Below are positions 36,288 to 46,800 of a stretch of 64,000 nt of DNA, piece after piece; the first letter of the stretch is position 1; each line of letters starts with the position of its first letter. This stretch comes from Microbacterium sp. nov. GSS16. GTDB lineage: Bacteria > Actinomycetota > Actinomycetes > Actinomycetales > Microbacteriaceae. A program made the position numbers and the translations under genes. The stretch is taken from contig NZ_CP116338.1 in NCBI RefSeq assembly GCF_028198145.1, positions 2,418,001 to 2,482,000 of the forward strand, in the 5' to 3' direction. The notes beneath the pieces are model-generated. The model searched no databases, was not told the DNA's origin, and worked only from the letters and a program-made list of their open reading frames with translations.

Positions 36288-37593
36288 CGAGCTGGATCGC
36301 GTCGAGGCCGCCGACTGCGGCGCGTTCGTCATCGTTGAGCTCGCGCGCGGCGATACGGACCGTACCGGCCGCGTCAGGTATGAAGTCGGGGAACTGCTCG
36401 ATCTTGTCAAGCAGGTCGACGAGCTTCCGCAGGAAGACCCGCGGGGCGATCCCGACTCGTCCCCCGAGCTGCCCTGCGACCCCAGCCGCGAACGCGACGA
36501 GGTAGTCGCCAGGGACGAGCGTCATGATCCGTTCTGCGGCGGGGCTGCCGGTCGCATAGATGTCGCGGATGCGTTGACCGAGCTCGATGAGACTCTCCTG
36601 CTGGAAGCCAAGCAGTCGCACCTGGGGCGCACGCGGATTGTCCCACCGCGGGTCGCCGGAGAAGTCGACCCCGATTCGGGCGGCGAGCGGAGGCAGGCGC
36701 TGGACGCCCTGGGTGCCGTCGTAGAAAGCGGGTGTGCCGGTGATGAGGACATACAGTCCCGGGAATCGCCCGGCATCGATCTCATCGAGGAGCTGGCGGA
36801 GTGCGTTCAGCGACTTCTCGCGAACATCGCTGCGGACACGTTGCAGCGTCTCGACCTCGTCGAGCACCAACACGAGCCCCTGGTAGTCGGAATCGCGGAG
36901 CACGGCGAGCAGGCCCTGTAGGAATCCGAACGCAGCGAAGTGGTCGATGTCGCCGCGGACCCCGGCGACTCGTCGCACGCTGGCGGCGACCGAGGGCTGC
37001 CCGCCGAGCCACGCGACGAGGCCGTCTGCAGTTGGGGTGTCGCCCGCGCGAACTGCGCCGTGGTACCCGCGCAACGCGGCAGCGAAGGCGGGTGCCGTGC
37101 GGCTGACGGCGGCGAGCCGCTGTTCCAGCAGTGCATCGGTACGAGTCGCGACCGCTGCGGGGTCGGCCGGATCGGCTCCGGCCGCGATGGCGTCTTCTTC
37201 GAGCACGCGGAACCAGCCGTCGATGATGTCGCGGAATGCACTCGGGCCGATTGCCTCGGTGGCAAGGCTCTCGGTGATGCGCCGGTAGACAGTCTCGAGC
37301 CGGTGCAGCGGGGTCTCGGTCTCGGAGATCTGCACCTCGGCGGTCGCGAAACCGCGCTGCTTCGCCGTTTCGGTGAGCCACCTGGCGAAGAATGTCTTGC
37401 CAGCCCCGTACTCGCCGCGGACTGCTTTGAAGACAGCCCCACCGTCGGCCGTGACATCAAGTTCAGCGAGCAGCGACTCCTGGAAGCGCTCCAGGCCGAC
37501 CGCCATAACGTCGAGGCCGCGCTGGGGCACGGTCCCGCGCCGGAGGGCGTCGATGATCTCGCGGCGGCGGCGTGGACTGATGTCGACCATCAC
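36280..37593 (-). CDS. brxD: BREX system ATP-binding protein BrxD
   Basis: ATPase of BREX type 2, 437 residues. Walker A GEYGAGKTFFARWL is near residues 60-73, Walker B GLVLVLDEVETLQRV near 245, and a C-terminal winged-helix-like region (GGRVGIAPRVFLRKLVDLLDK) ends it. The family (DUF2791-type P-loop) couples nucleotide hydrolysis to the BREX complex. The frame opens with GTG-ATG; the GTG overlaps the pglZ stop by 4 nt and the ATG at 37590 is an equal candidate. It is followed by brxHI. Confidence 0.88.
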   Translation of the reverse strand: MMVDISPRRRREIIDALRRGTVPQRGLDVMAVGLERFQESLLAELDVTADGGAVFKAVRGEYGAGKTFFARWLTETAKQRGFATAEVQISETETPLHRLETVYRRITESLATEAIGPSAFRDIIDGWFRVLEEDAIAAGADPADPAAVATRTDALLEQRLAAVSRTAPAFAAALRGYHGAVRAGDTPTADGLVAWLGGQPSVAASVRRVAGVRGDIDHFAAFGFLQGLLAVLRDSDYQGLVLVLDEVETLQRVRSDVREKSLNALRQLLDEIDAGRFPGLYVLITGTPAFYDGTQGVQRLPPLAARIGVDFSGDPRWDNPRAPQVRLLGFQQESLIELGQRIRDIYATGSPAAERIMTLVPGDYLVAFAAGVAGQLGGRVGIAPRVFLRKLVDLLDKIEQFPDFIPDAAGTVRIAARELNDDERAAVGGLDAIQLDV

Positions 37594-40265
37594 GCGCCCC
37601 CGAGTTCGAACTGCTCGCGCAGCAGCGGCACGTCGAGGAGGACGGTCACACCGTCGGCGTCACGATCAAGGACGGGGTAGCCGTCGACGTTGAGCACCCG
37701 GCGGAGCGCGGTGAGCACACCATCGAACGCATACGCCGCAACGCCGAGCTGAACGGCGAGGGTGTCGCGGTGGGCGCGCCCGCCGCCCGCAGCCAGCGTG
37801 TCGATGATGGTCCCGACGACGCTGTCCTCGACGGGGTGGCGCCCGGCGAGGTTGCGGCGACCGCGATAGATGCTGCTGGCGATGAGCTTGCCTCCGAGGC
37901 TCACCGCGGTGGGTGCAGCTTCCACGATCTCCGGCTCGGGATCGAAGAGGGTCGGCTCTGCTTGGCTCGGCGCCTTGGCGACCTTCGTCCTCGGCTTCGG
38001 CTTCGGCGCGGCCGCGACCGGTTGGGCCGGCGGCACGTCACTGCGGTTCGGCTCGTTCCACCAGGTCGGCTCTTGGGGTGGGGCCTCAAACCAACCCGAC
38101 GGGTCATCGGTGCCGCGAGGCTTGAGCACGAGGATCGGGATCGTCAGCTCGGCAAGCGAGGCGCCGCCGTGATAGCCAGCCTTTTTCGAGGCATACCGGA
38201 TGCCGTCTGAGACCGCGAGGATGGCCGTCCCGCCGGGCGCGAGCACGCGCGGCCCGCTCACTTCGACCTCGTCCGCCTGGACAGGGCCAGAGGTGGGAAC
38301 CCTCCACCGCGCCGAGGATTCCGGCACGTTGCGGAGCTCGCTCCCCCGCTCGACGATGTGTCCGTGGTCGGAGGTGAGGATAACAATCCGTCCAGCGGTG
38401 TGAGCAGCGGCGAGCAGCGCTTCGAGGTTCGCCACGGATCGAAGCGTCCATCGCAGCGCGTCGACGTCAGCACTCGCGAGGGCGTCGTCGATGGTGTTCA
38501 ACACCGCGGCCACGATCTTCCTGCTCGGATCGCTGATCGCGTCGGCAACCGCCGGAGGGAGCGCGTAGCCAGCCTCGGATCGGAGGTCATCCTTGTGGAA
38601 CACGATGCCGTTCACCGCGGCGGCAAATCTTGACTTCTCGTGCTGCTGATTGCCTGCGGTGAGCTCTCCGGCGAAGAGTGAGGTGCGCGAGTACTCGGTG
38701 ACCGTCGGAAGGGCAGCCAACGCTGCACCGCGGCGTCGGTCGGCGCGAACGAGTTCAGTCCACTCGGTCGCGGCCAGTTCGGCGCCGAGCTCGACCGCGG
38801 CCGGAGCGCTCATACCATCGAGGACGATGAGCAGGACGCGCTCGCGTGCGGACAGTGGCACGACGAGGTCGGCGAGCAGACGCTCGACCGGCGTCACCAT
38901 ATCGCCCATGACGACAGCACCGCTCAGCTTCGTGGCGGCAGCTGCGTCGGCTCGTCGGCGACGGGTCTGCACCGCGTGGGCGAGAGCCTTGTATGCGGTG
39001 GCGAGGCCGCGGTCGGAGTCGCCATCCCAGAGATCGCCAAGTGCACGCTCTGCCCAGGCGGCGTCCGAGGCGTATTCGCGGACGGCAGCATCTAGCGTGG
39101 CCGCCGTGCCTTCCTCCGAGGCCAGCCACCGGACGAGACGAGCGGCCATCCGGGCGGTCGGCAGAGAGCGGTCGAACAACGACTTAGCACCATGCGCTTC
39201 GACGGCGTCGAGTGCGGCATCAACGGCACGGGACGCGGCAGCGCTGTGGGCGGCGGCAGCAGACTCGATGGCCTCAGCGAGACGCTGCACGCGCGCGCGG
39301 AGACCGGCGGGCAGGAAGGCGGACGAGGCGGCGCCTTCACTCCACCCGAGGTCGGTGCACAGCGCTTCGGCCTGATCGAAAGCGTCCCGGGCGTGATGAT
39401 CTCCGCTGGCGAGCCATCGACGGGTGATGAGCTGGGCAGCTGCGCCGAATCGTGTGGCGGCCGCTGCGCTCGGCGAAGGACCCACATAGTGTTCGGCGCG
39501 CACCCGCGCTGCAGCGGTGGTTGCGTCCGGTGCCACGCTCCCGGCGGACCACAACTCCGCCGCGACGAGGCCGACGGCGACGACGGAGATGCGCTCGGGT
39601 GCAACGGCAGCGCGCAGCGCCATGGCGAGGTGCTGGTCGATATGTACGCCGACGGCGCGAATCAAGGCGTTACGAGCTTCCGCGTCTAGCTCGGTGAGTC
39701 TGGCCCGGACTGTCAGGTCATCGAGTGGCGTGAGTGCGTCGGCGATGTCGAGGTATTCGGGCCGTTCGAGGCCGAGTAGCGCGACGAGGATCGAGCGCAC
39801 CACATGGTCGGCTGACAGATTCCCACCGGGCGCAGCCGGGTAACCGCGATCATGGCGCAACGTGCCGAGTAGCCGCGGAACCCACGGCCCGAGCTCCCGC
39901 ACGGGACGAGGAACACTGGTGTCTCGAGCACCGAACAAGGCCGGGACTGAACTCCACTCGTCGAGGTCGGTGAGCTTGCGATGCTCAGCGTCGAGCACGA
40001 CGGCGGTGCCGAGCGCAGCCTCGTCGAGGTCGGTGAGCACCGCGACGAACTCACCGTCGGCCGCAGAGCGCATCGCGTCGAGGGCAGCGAGTCCGGAGAC
40101 TCCCTCCACGATACGGACGGTCCGCCCGTCGATATCGAGCATGCTCGGACCGGACCACGACGGCTGTGCCCGGACGAGGAGAGTGCGCGCACGTCGCCGG
40201 GACGCGCCAAGCCACGCCGCGAGGTGGTCCCGCAGCGCCGCTTCCGTCGCCTTCGGTGCGGTCAC
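37590..40265 (-). CDS. pglZ: BREX type 2 phosphatase-like protein PglZ
   Basis: Core BREX protein of the alkaline phosphatase superfamily, 891 residues. The metal-binding and nucleophile region is VLLIVLDGMSAPAAVELG near 478-495 and PTVTEYSRTSLFAGE near 520-534; the second metal site is ILTSDHGHIVERGSE near 629-643. The first 450 residues are mostly helical and carry the N-terminal PglZ domain. The GTG start at 40265 overlaps the pglY stop by 4 nt. It ends in a winged-helix-like C-terminus. Together with pglX it is the hallmark pair of all BREX systems. Confidence 0.92.
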   Translation of the reverse strand: MTAPKATEAALRDHLAAWLGASRRRARTLLVRAQPSWSGPSMLDIDGRTVRIVEGVSGLAALDAMRSAADGEFVAVLTDLDEAALGTAVVLDAEHRKLTDLDEWSSVPALFGARDTSVPRPVRELGPWVPRLLGTLRHDRGYPAAPGGNLSADHVVRSILVALLGLERPEYLDIADALTPLDDLTVRARLTELDAEARNALIRAVGVHIDQHLAMALRAAVAPERISVVAVGLVAAELWSAGSVAPDATTAAARVRAEHYVGPSPSAAAATRFGAAAQLITRRWLASGDHHARDAFDQAEALCTDLGWSEGAASSAFLPAGLRARVQRLAEAIESAAAAHSAAASRAVDAALDAVEAHGAKSLFDRSLPTARMAARLVRWLASEEGTAATLDAAVREYASDAAWAERALGDLWDGDSDRGLATAYKALAHAVQTRRRRADAAAATKLSGAVVMGDMVTPVERLLADLVVPLSARERVLLIVLDGMSAPAAVELGAELAATEWTELVRADRRRGAALAALPTVTEYSRTSLFAGELTAGNQQHEKSRFAAAVNGIVFHKDDLRSEAGYALPPAVADAISDPSRKIVAAVLNTIDDALASADVDALRWTLRSVANLEALLAAAHTAGRIVILTSDHGHIVERGSELRNVPESSARWRVPTSGPVQADEVEVSGPRVLAPGGTAILAVSDGIRYASKKAGYHGGASLAELTIPILVLKPRGTDDPSGWFEAPPQEPTWWNEPNRSDVPPAQPVAAAPKPKPRTKVAKAPSQAEPTLFDPEPEIVEAAPTAVSLGGKLIASSIYRGRRNLAGRHPVEDSVVGTIIDTLAAGGGRAHRDTLAVQLGVAAYAFDGVLTALRRVLNVDGYPVLDRDADGVTVLLDVPLLREQFELGGA

Positions 40266-43200
40266 GGCTCGTCGACCTGCCAGGTGATCGTGACCGTCCC
40301 GCTCTCCCCAGCCTCGGATTCGATCTCGGCTTGGAGCTGCTGCAGCACGACGTCGAGGTCAGCGACGGCGGCCCTGCGTGTGTGTGTCCTGTGTGACGAG
40401 GGGGCGGGCCGAGGCGTGGGTGCGGGCGGAGCCTGCACCACGAGCGCGCGCGCCTTCGCGGCGACGTCCTTCAATCGCGGCTCCAGCGGCATCACAGATT
40501 CATCGAGCCTGGCTGCTTCCTGAAGCGAAGCCAGTGAAGCCTCGAATCCGGCGTCGGCTCGAGACTTCGCGGCCTCGATGATGCCCCAGTCGAGTCCACC
40601 CAGCTCGCGCGCGAGTCGCTCAGCGCTGCCGTGCGCGCTGCCGTGTGGGGTGAGCACGTCGGGCAGGTCGAAGGTGGCGACGGTCTCAACGAGGGCCTTG
40701 TCCTCGCGGGCGCTGCTGATGGCGCGGACCACCTCAGCGACTCGTCGGGCTGTGGCGAGTCTGCCGGTCGGGGCGGCCGGGTCGATGCCGAGCACGGCCG
40801 CGTGTGCTTCGAGTGCGGTGAGGAGGTCGGCGACCTTGGAGTTGTTCGCCTGGCTGCGGAGTGCGCCACCCCAGCGGGCGACGGAGCGCGGGGTGAGGTT
40901 CGTCTCCGGTGGAACACCGAAGATCGCTCCCGCGCGGTCCATGGCAATATCCCAGTCACCGGCGTCGGGCAGGTTGGCGCGACGGGGGGTAGCGCCGTCC
41001 GGGATACTGCCGACCTGGGGCGCGGCGCCGCCACCCAACTCGCGATTGTCGAGCAGCGACCAGACGATGAGGATCGCATCCTGCATCGCGGTCGTCATGC
41101 CCCACGGCGCGAGCTTGGCTCGAAGGGCGCCGACAGTGCAGCCTGCACCGAGCTCGCCTTCCCAGCGGGCAAGGTTCGCGCCCCACTTGAAGTGCGCGTT
41201 ATCGACGACAAGCACGTTCTCGTTGAGTACACCGAGACCGAGCGGGGTGATGATCTCGCGCGCAACGCGCTGCTCGCCGGCACTGAGGCCCTGACGACGG
41301 CCACCGCCTTCGATGGTCTGGGTCGCAAGCGTGACGGCCTCAATGAGCCGGGCCGGTCGGACCTCTTCCGTGCCGAGGTCAGGGTGCTCGGGGAACTCGT
41401 TGGTCCAGGCCGTGTCGAGCGCGTGCTTGAGGCCGGTGAGGAGGTTGCCGGTCGCGGGCGGCGGGATGGTGAGCCCGGCAGCGAGGGCGCCGAAGATCTC
41501 ATTGCCAGCGAGGTCGCTGCCGACGTTCGACTCATCGGCGGCGTTCACACCATATGCCTGGCGGAGCGCGGCGGTCAGCACGTCTCGGAGGGTGCGGCGG
41601 CGCGATTCGAGCGTCTGCCGAGCGGGCCCCCGGTCAGACAGTGGCAGATGGTCGGCGTTCTGGTCGAAGCGGCTGCCGGTGAGCAGGTACTCGAGGATGA
41701 CGAGGTCGCCGAGGTCTTTCTGCCGGGCGTCGGAGAGGAAGTTCGGGATCCACGCGATCGTGTTCGCCGACCGTCCGCCTTCACGCAACTTGCGGAGCCG
41801 TGCGACATCGTCGGCGGGGCTGTGATTGCCGGAGTCGTAGGGGAAATCGATGACGACGCGCCACTCGGGATCGCTGTGGACGAGGTCGCTGTCGAGCACG
41901 TCGGCGTCGTCGCGTACGTTGCCGAACTTCACGGTGACGGTGCGCTTGTGTCCCCGCCAGACGTGGTCGAGGGTGCGGCCGACGAGGTTGTCCGGCGGCA
42001 GGCCGAGCTCATCGGCGATGAGTTTGCGGACGAGCTCGCGCCGGGTCTGCTGGTTATCCTCGGTCCGCACCCGGTCGAGGATCGAGTCGTAGTCGACGCC
42101 GCTGAGGGTAGCGGTGATGATCGGGTCGGCGCCGTCGCCGATGCTGATCTCGCCGAACTCGCTCGCCCAGGCCCGCGCACGGGCGAGCACGTCTTCCGCC
42201 TCGCTCCCGGGGATGAAGGCGTCGATGGTGCCCCAGTTGAGGGCGGCGAGTTTCGCGGCTGTGAGGTTCGCCAGCGACTTCGCCTGGGGGGCCAGCGCGG
42301 CGATGAGTACGGTCTTCGCGAGTCGATCCTCGGTGACGTACGGGTGGGTGCGGGGCAAGGTGGCGAGCTGGTCCTCGGTGAGCCCATGCTTACGGAGCAG
42401 GTAGGGCTGCATCTTGGTCCGGTAGAAGCGGGCGGAGATCGCGAAGTGCTGCTTCATGTCGTCGGTGAGTGGCTGCGAGCCGCCGAGCACGACGGGCGCG
42501 TAGAGGTCGCCGACGGGGATGACGTCGCGGGCGAGCAGGCTGTCGCGGCCCTCACTGAGCAGCTCGGCCATGAGCTTGAGGGCGGTGCGCTCGCGCTGCA
42601 TGAGGCTGGAGAGCGCGACCATCGTGTCGACGAGCGCGGGCGAGAACGGGTAAACGTTCGCGAATGCCTTCTCGTCGGAGTTTGCCTCATCCGAGAGCAA
42701 GTATCCCCAGGCGGCATAGTCGCGTTTCACCTCGGCGACCGCAGTCTCCAGGGTGGCGGCAGCCTCGGCCGAGACGGGGCTCAGGAGGCGCTGCTTGACG
42801 ATCTTGGGCAGGTCGGCAGCCTGCAGGCGGATCTTCGAGAAGCGGTCCTCCCAATACTGGAAAAGCTGCCCCTGAGCGACGCGCTGCGCACCGGCGACGT
42901 GGGAGCCGAGGAAGTCGCTCAGCGCGCGCTGGCGGGCGAGGAAGGAGGTGATGGGGATGGGCAGATTCGCTGCGGCGTTCTCGCCGAGCTGGACAACCTT
43001 CTCGATCTCACCCTGCACCCAGCTCTGGTCGCCGAGGTGCTGGCCGAGCCAGAGCACGACTTCGTCGATGAGGAAGACGAGACCCTGGTAGCCGAGCGAT
43101 TTCGCGTGCCCGGTGAGGGCGCGCAGCCCGTCCTTCATGGGGAGCCACTCGGAGGCGCGCACTGCCGCCTGGAAGTAGGCATCCCGAAGGTCGGCGACGA

Positions 43201-43846
43201 GGCGGTCCCTATCGGGGTGCCCGGGCGACTCGGCAGCGGCGGCCTCGAAGGCAGCGGCATTCCAGGCACCGTCGAGGTCGCCCCAGCCGCTGTCGCCACC
43301 GCCGAGCCGAGCAAAGAACGCGTCGTCACCCATTGCTTCGCGCAGCGCTCGTGCGTCGGAGATCAGCCCGTCACTCGCGTGAAGCACGGGCGCCGTGACG
43401 TCGGGGTGATGGGCGGCGACGTGGTCGAGGTATCCGCTGAAGATCGCGTCTTCGAAGGACCGTGCGCCGAGCAGGTTGTAGTCGAGCACGAGAAGCCGCT
43501 TGTCGAGCGTGCTGGTGCGCGCTGCGACGACGGCCTCCAGCCCAGGGATCTGGCGGGCGGTGACGTTGCCGGAGAGCAGCAGGTGGAGCACCGCCATGTA
43601 GTGCGACTTGCCGGAGCCGAAGGAGCCGTCGAGGAATGCGCCCTGCGATTTCTGGCCGCTCAGCGATCCGGCGACGAGGTCGAGCCCTTCGGCGACGGCC
43701 CTGGCGATGGCGTCAGTGACGACATAGTCCTTGATCGTCTGCTCATGCCGGGCGACGCCTTCGTCGAGCTTGATGACGAAGTCGGCGGCCTCGACGCGTT
43801 CGGGAATGTGGATGAGGTCGCGCAGGGGTGTGGTGAGGTCGGTCAT
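40262..43846 (-). CDS. pglY: BREX type 2 ATPase PglY
   Basis: Large P-loop ATPase of 1194 residues, the type 2 counterpart of BrxC. Walker A LDGSFGSGKSHYM is at about 72-84, followed by LVFLIDEVVLWLGQH (Walker B) near 255 and further AAA+ features. The rest is long and helical with no other catalytic motif recognised. The ATG at 43846 overlaps the pglX stop by 4 nt and pglZ begins in its own stop. In Streptomyces the homologue is needed for phage growth limitation; biochemical detail is not established. Confidence 0.92.
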   Translation of the reverse strand: MTDLTTPLRDLIHIPERVEAADFVIKLDEGVARHEQTIKDYVVTDAIARAVAEGLDLVAGSLSGQKSQGAFLDGSFGSGKSHYMAVLHLLLSGNVTARQIPGLEAVVAARTSTLDKRLLVLDYNLLGARSFEDAIFSGYLDHVAAHHPDVTAPVLHASDGLISDARALREAMGDDAFFARLGGGDSGWGDLDGAWNAAAFEAAAAESPGHPDRDRLVADLRDAYFQAAVRASEWLPMKDGLRALTGHAKSLGYQGLVFLIDEVVLWLGQHLGDQSWVQGEIEKVVQLGENAAANLPIPITSFLARQRALSDFLGSHVAGAQRVAQGQLFQYWEDRFSKIRLQAADLPKIVKQRLLSPVSAEAAATLETAVAEVKRDYAAWGYLLSDEANSDEKAFANVYPFSPALVDTMVALSSLMQRERTALKLMAELLSEGRDSLLARDVIPVGDLYAPVVLGGSQPLTDDMKQHFAISARFYRTKMQPYLLRKHGLTEDQLATLPRTHPYVTEDRLAKTVLIAALAPQAKSLANLTAAKLAALNWGTIDAFIPGSEAEDVLARARAWASEFGEISIGDGADPIITATLSGVDYDSILDRVRTEDNQQTRRELVRKLIADELGLPPDNLVGRTLDHVWRGHKRTVTVKFGNVRDDADVLDSDLVHSDPEWRVVIDFPYDSGNHSPADDVARLRKLREGGRSANTIAWIPNFLSDARQKDLGDLVILEYLLTGSRFDQNADHLPLSDRGPARQTLESRRRTLRDVLTAALRQAYGVNAADESNVGSDLAGNEIFGALAAGLTIPPPATGNLLTGLKHALDTAWTNEFPEHPDLGTEEVRPARLIEAVTLATQTIEGGGRRQGLSAGEQRVAREIITPLGLGVLNENVLVVDNAHFKWGANLARWEGELGAGCTVGALRAKLAPWGMTTAMQDAILIVWSLLDNRELGGGAAPQVGSIPDGATPRRANLPDAGDWDIAMDRAGAIFGVPPETNLTPRSVARWGGALRSQANNSKVADLLTALEAHAAVLGIDPAAPTGRLATARRVAEVVRAISSAREDKALVETVATFDLPDVLTPHGSAHGSAERLARELGGLDWGIIEAAKSRADAGFEASLASLQEAARLDESVMPLEPRLKDVAAKARALVVQAPPAPTPRPAPSSHRTHTRRAAVADLDVVLQQLQAEIESEAGESGTVTITWQVDEP

Positions 43847-46800
43847 GATGCGCTCCTCCTCCCGCGCTTGGATGCTGGTGGTCGCCAGGCGGCGACCTGG
43901 TCGCGCCCGACGCCGAGGCGTGCGAGCAGCGTCGTGGTGGCTCCGGCGATTGCGGTGGCCGGGCTGACGCCCGAACGGGCGTCGATTTCATCGTGCCATT
44001 GTTTCAGCCATGGTTCGAGCTCGAGCAGCACCCCAACAAGGGGGATGATCTGCTCGTCGGAGGCCGCGGCACGACTGAGCTCGTTGGCGAGTCGGGCGAC
44101 CGCCTGGCCCCGCTCTGCGTGGTCCCAACCGGTCCAGCCATACAGCTCGGTGGTGTCTTCGCGAAGGCGCGAACCGGGGTAAGAAATGAACCGCTCCTTC
44201 GGCACGTCGAGCTTGCCGCGCGCCGTCCAGTATGAGTCCTTGAGGAAGTCACCCTTGACGTATTTCGGTGGTACCGCGATGTCGACTCGCTCGCCGCGGT
44301 CCTCGGCGCGCTGGAGCTCCCAGGTGTGCTCCCAAGCGCGGAACTTCTCGATCCCGGACGCCTTGTAGCGCAGCGCCGCGAGCCCAGGGACGGCCTCGCC
44401 TGCCAGGAGTTTGCCGACCTCGTGCGTGAGGTCGTAATCCTGGGTGCCGAGGTGGATGGTGAGCAGCTCGCGGAAGGCATCGTCGCGGCGCAGGTCGTCT
44501 GCGACCTGCGCGGCGGAACGCACGAGCGGCACGCCGCGCCCGTCCCGCCACAGCTCGGGTGCTTCCAGCCGGTCGAGCAGCGCCTGATGTGTGGCAGCGG
44601 ACACCATTCGGGCCCAGCCAATCGTCTCCCACTTGCGTTTGAAATCGGGAGTCTCAAGGAGTCGCACCTGTGCGTTTGTCTCAATTTCAACGAGGCGCCG
44701 GTTGACAAGTTGCCGATATTCAGCGTCCTCGAAGTCAGGCACCTCGGTCGTGACGATTTCCGCAAATTCATCAAACCATCGCGTTGAAATCTGGCCGGAC
44801 TTCACCTGGCGCGCCAGTGCGATCTCGACGGGACGCTCGCCAACACCCAGGCTGAACGTGATTTCGGCAGGGTCCAGCGGTTCCAAGTCAGTGAGCCCGT
44901 ATACCCGATATGTCGCCCAGTCGAGCTCCTCCTGCACGGCGATCATCTCACGGCGGATCTCGACCCAGCGTTCCCCGGCGACCTGCAATGCCGTACCCAG
45001 ACGTTCGCTGGATCCCAACGCATGTTTGAGCAAGAGGGCGGACTCATTCGCGAGTTGATCGAGACGTTGGGCATACGCGCCAAGACTGGCATCGGGCAAC
45101 GGAAAGTGCTCAAGTTTCGTTGCTGTGAACTCGTAGAAGTCGCGCCACTTCTCGTCCTTACTACTGCCGCCACCCGGTCCTCCCTTGTTGTGGCTTACCT
45201 GCTTGAGCCAGAAGCAGGCGACGGAGGAGTTGAGCACGCCGAGCAGGTCGTAGTGGTCGTCCTCGGTCGCACCCTCGGGCAGCTTGATCACCGGTGCGGA
45301 CTTGTTAAGAACTGCTTGCTGATGAGTCAAGACGAAGTGATTGTGCGTTGCCACGAATGCGAGAGCAATGAGCCGGGTCGAAGAAAGGCGACCCGGGTTT
45401 GCGAAGGCAAACTCGCCCCACCACTGACCGCGCATCGTAGGCGTCGCACCGAAGTAGAGCACGGCATCAAGTGAGTGTCTATACGGCCAGTAGGTGGCAC
45501 TCTCACTGCGAGGCATCCCGGGCCCATATGGATTCAGTACGACGCGGTGACGCTGGATCCCCCAGTCCCGAACCGCTTCTCCTTCGACATACGGCAACGT
45601 CGGCACTGATTCCCATGCTGCAGATCCGGTCAGGGCGTCCCGGACATGGAAGTCGTCGAGACCAGTTATCGCTCCAAAGCCCATGCTTTCCACGACATTG
45701 CCGAGCTGACGGCGGTCCTCTTCCAACCGCTCCTTAAGGTCCCCGGCACCTCCACCGGAAAGTGACCAGGGGAAGGACGCGAACGTTGATCGGGGAACGT
45801 CGGAAATGGTCACATACGGCCCCTCATATCCCTGGCGGTCGACGTGATCGACGATGTCACGCCAGACAAGCCCATCAGCCGGGTCCGACGGCTGCTGCGG
45901 CTCCCCCCGGACACCAAGAACGGCCACCACTGTATCGAGTTGCGGCTTCCGCGGGCGCCCGGCAAGGATTACCGTCGGGGTGCCGTGACCGGGGATGTAT
46001 GCGCCGGAAGTGTCGATAATGTGGGTGAGATCGACGTAGTCGGGCGACATCCCAGTGAAGTTCCCAGACAGGAACTGCTCGATGAGCTTCTTGCCGAACT
46101 CACGCTTCATGAACGAGTTCGAGGTGATCTGCCCCACGTATCCCGCACTACCACCGTTTGGCCGCTTCGCCAGGCGGAATAGTAGCTCCATGAACGGGAC
46201 CGTAAGCGCATACTTCCGGTGACAAGTCGGGTAGAGCGCGCGGTACGTGTCGCGCAGCTTGGCGTCCGGCGGCTGGATGTACGGCGGGTTCCCGACGACG
46301 ACGTGGTACTGACCCGACTTCAGGATGTCGGCGTACTCGGTGAGGTCCTCCGCGTCGTACTCGAAATACTCGTCATCCCCGAGCTCGAGGCCCGCGTTCG
46401 GGTTCACGCTGCCGAGCAACGAGTCACCGATCGCAAGGTGGTAATGGAACGCGGGAGCCTCGACGAGTGACTTGAGACCAGACGCCCTGAGCGCAGCGAC
46501 CGTGAGGCGGAAGCGTGAGATCGCGATGGCGAAAGGATTGAGGTCCACGCCGTGGATCGAGTCGAGGGCCTTCTGCACCCTGGCACGCCTGTCCTCCGCA
46601 GGGGCAGCTTCCGCCCAACTGGCAACGAGCCGCTCGAAGGCCCCGAGCAGGAAATGCCCCGAACCGCAGGTTGGGTCGATGAGCTTCAGCCCCGTCAGAC
46701 CGAACTCGGCGATCGCCGGGGTGAGTGTGAGATCGAGGATGAACTCCTCGACGAAGACCGGCGTCTGCAACAGCGCGTAGGTCTTCTTCGCGTATTCGGA

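Noticed and set aside
40631-44182. A 1183-codon open frame antisense to pglY and pglX
   Set aside because: It is the mirror of the real genes in high-GC DNA; it lacks any recognisable motif, while the opposite strand has full PglY and PglX domains.
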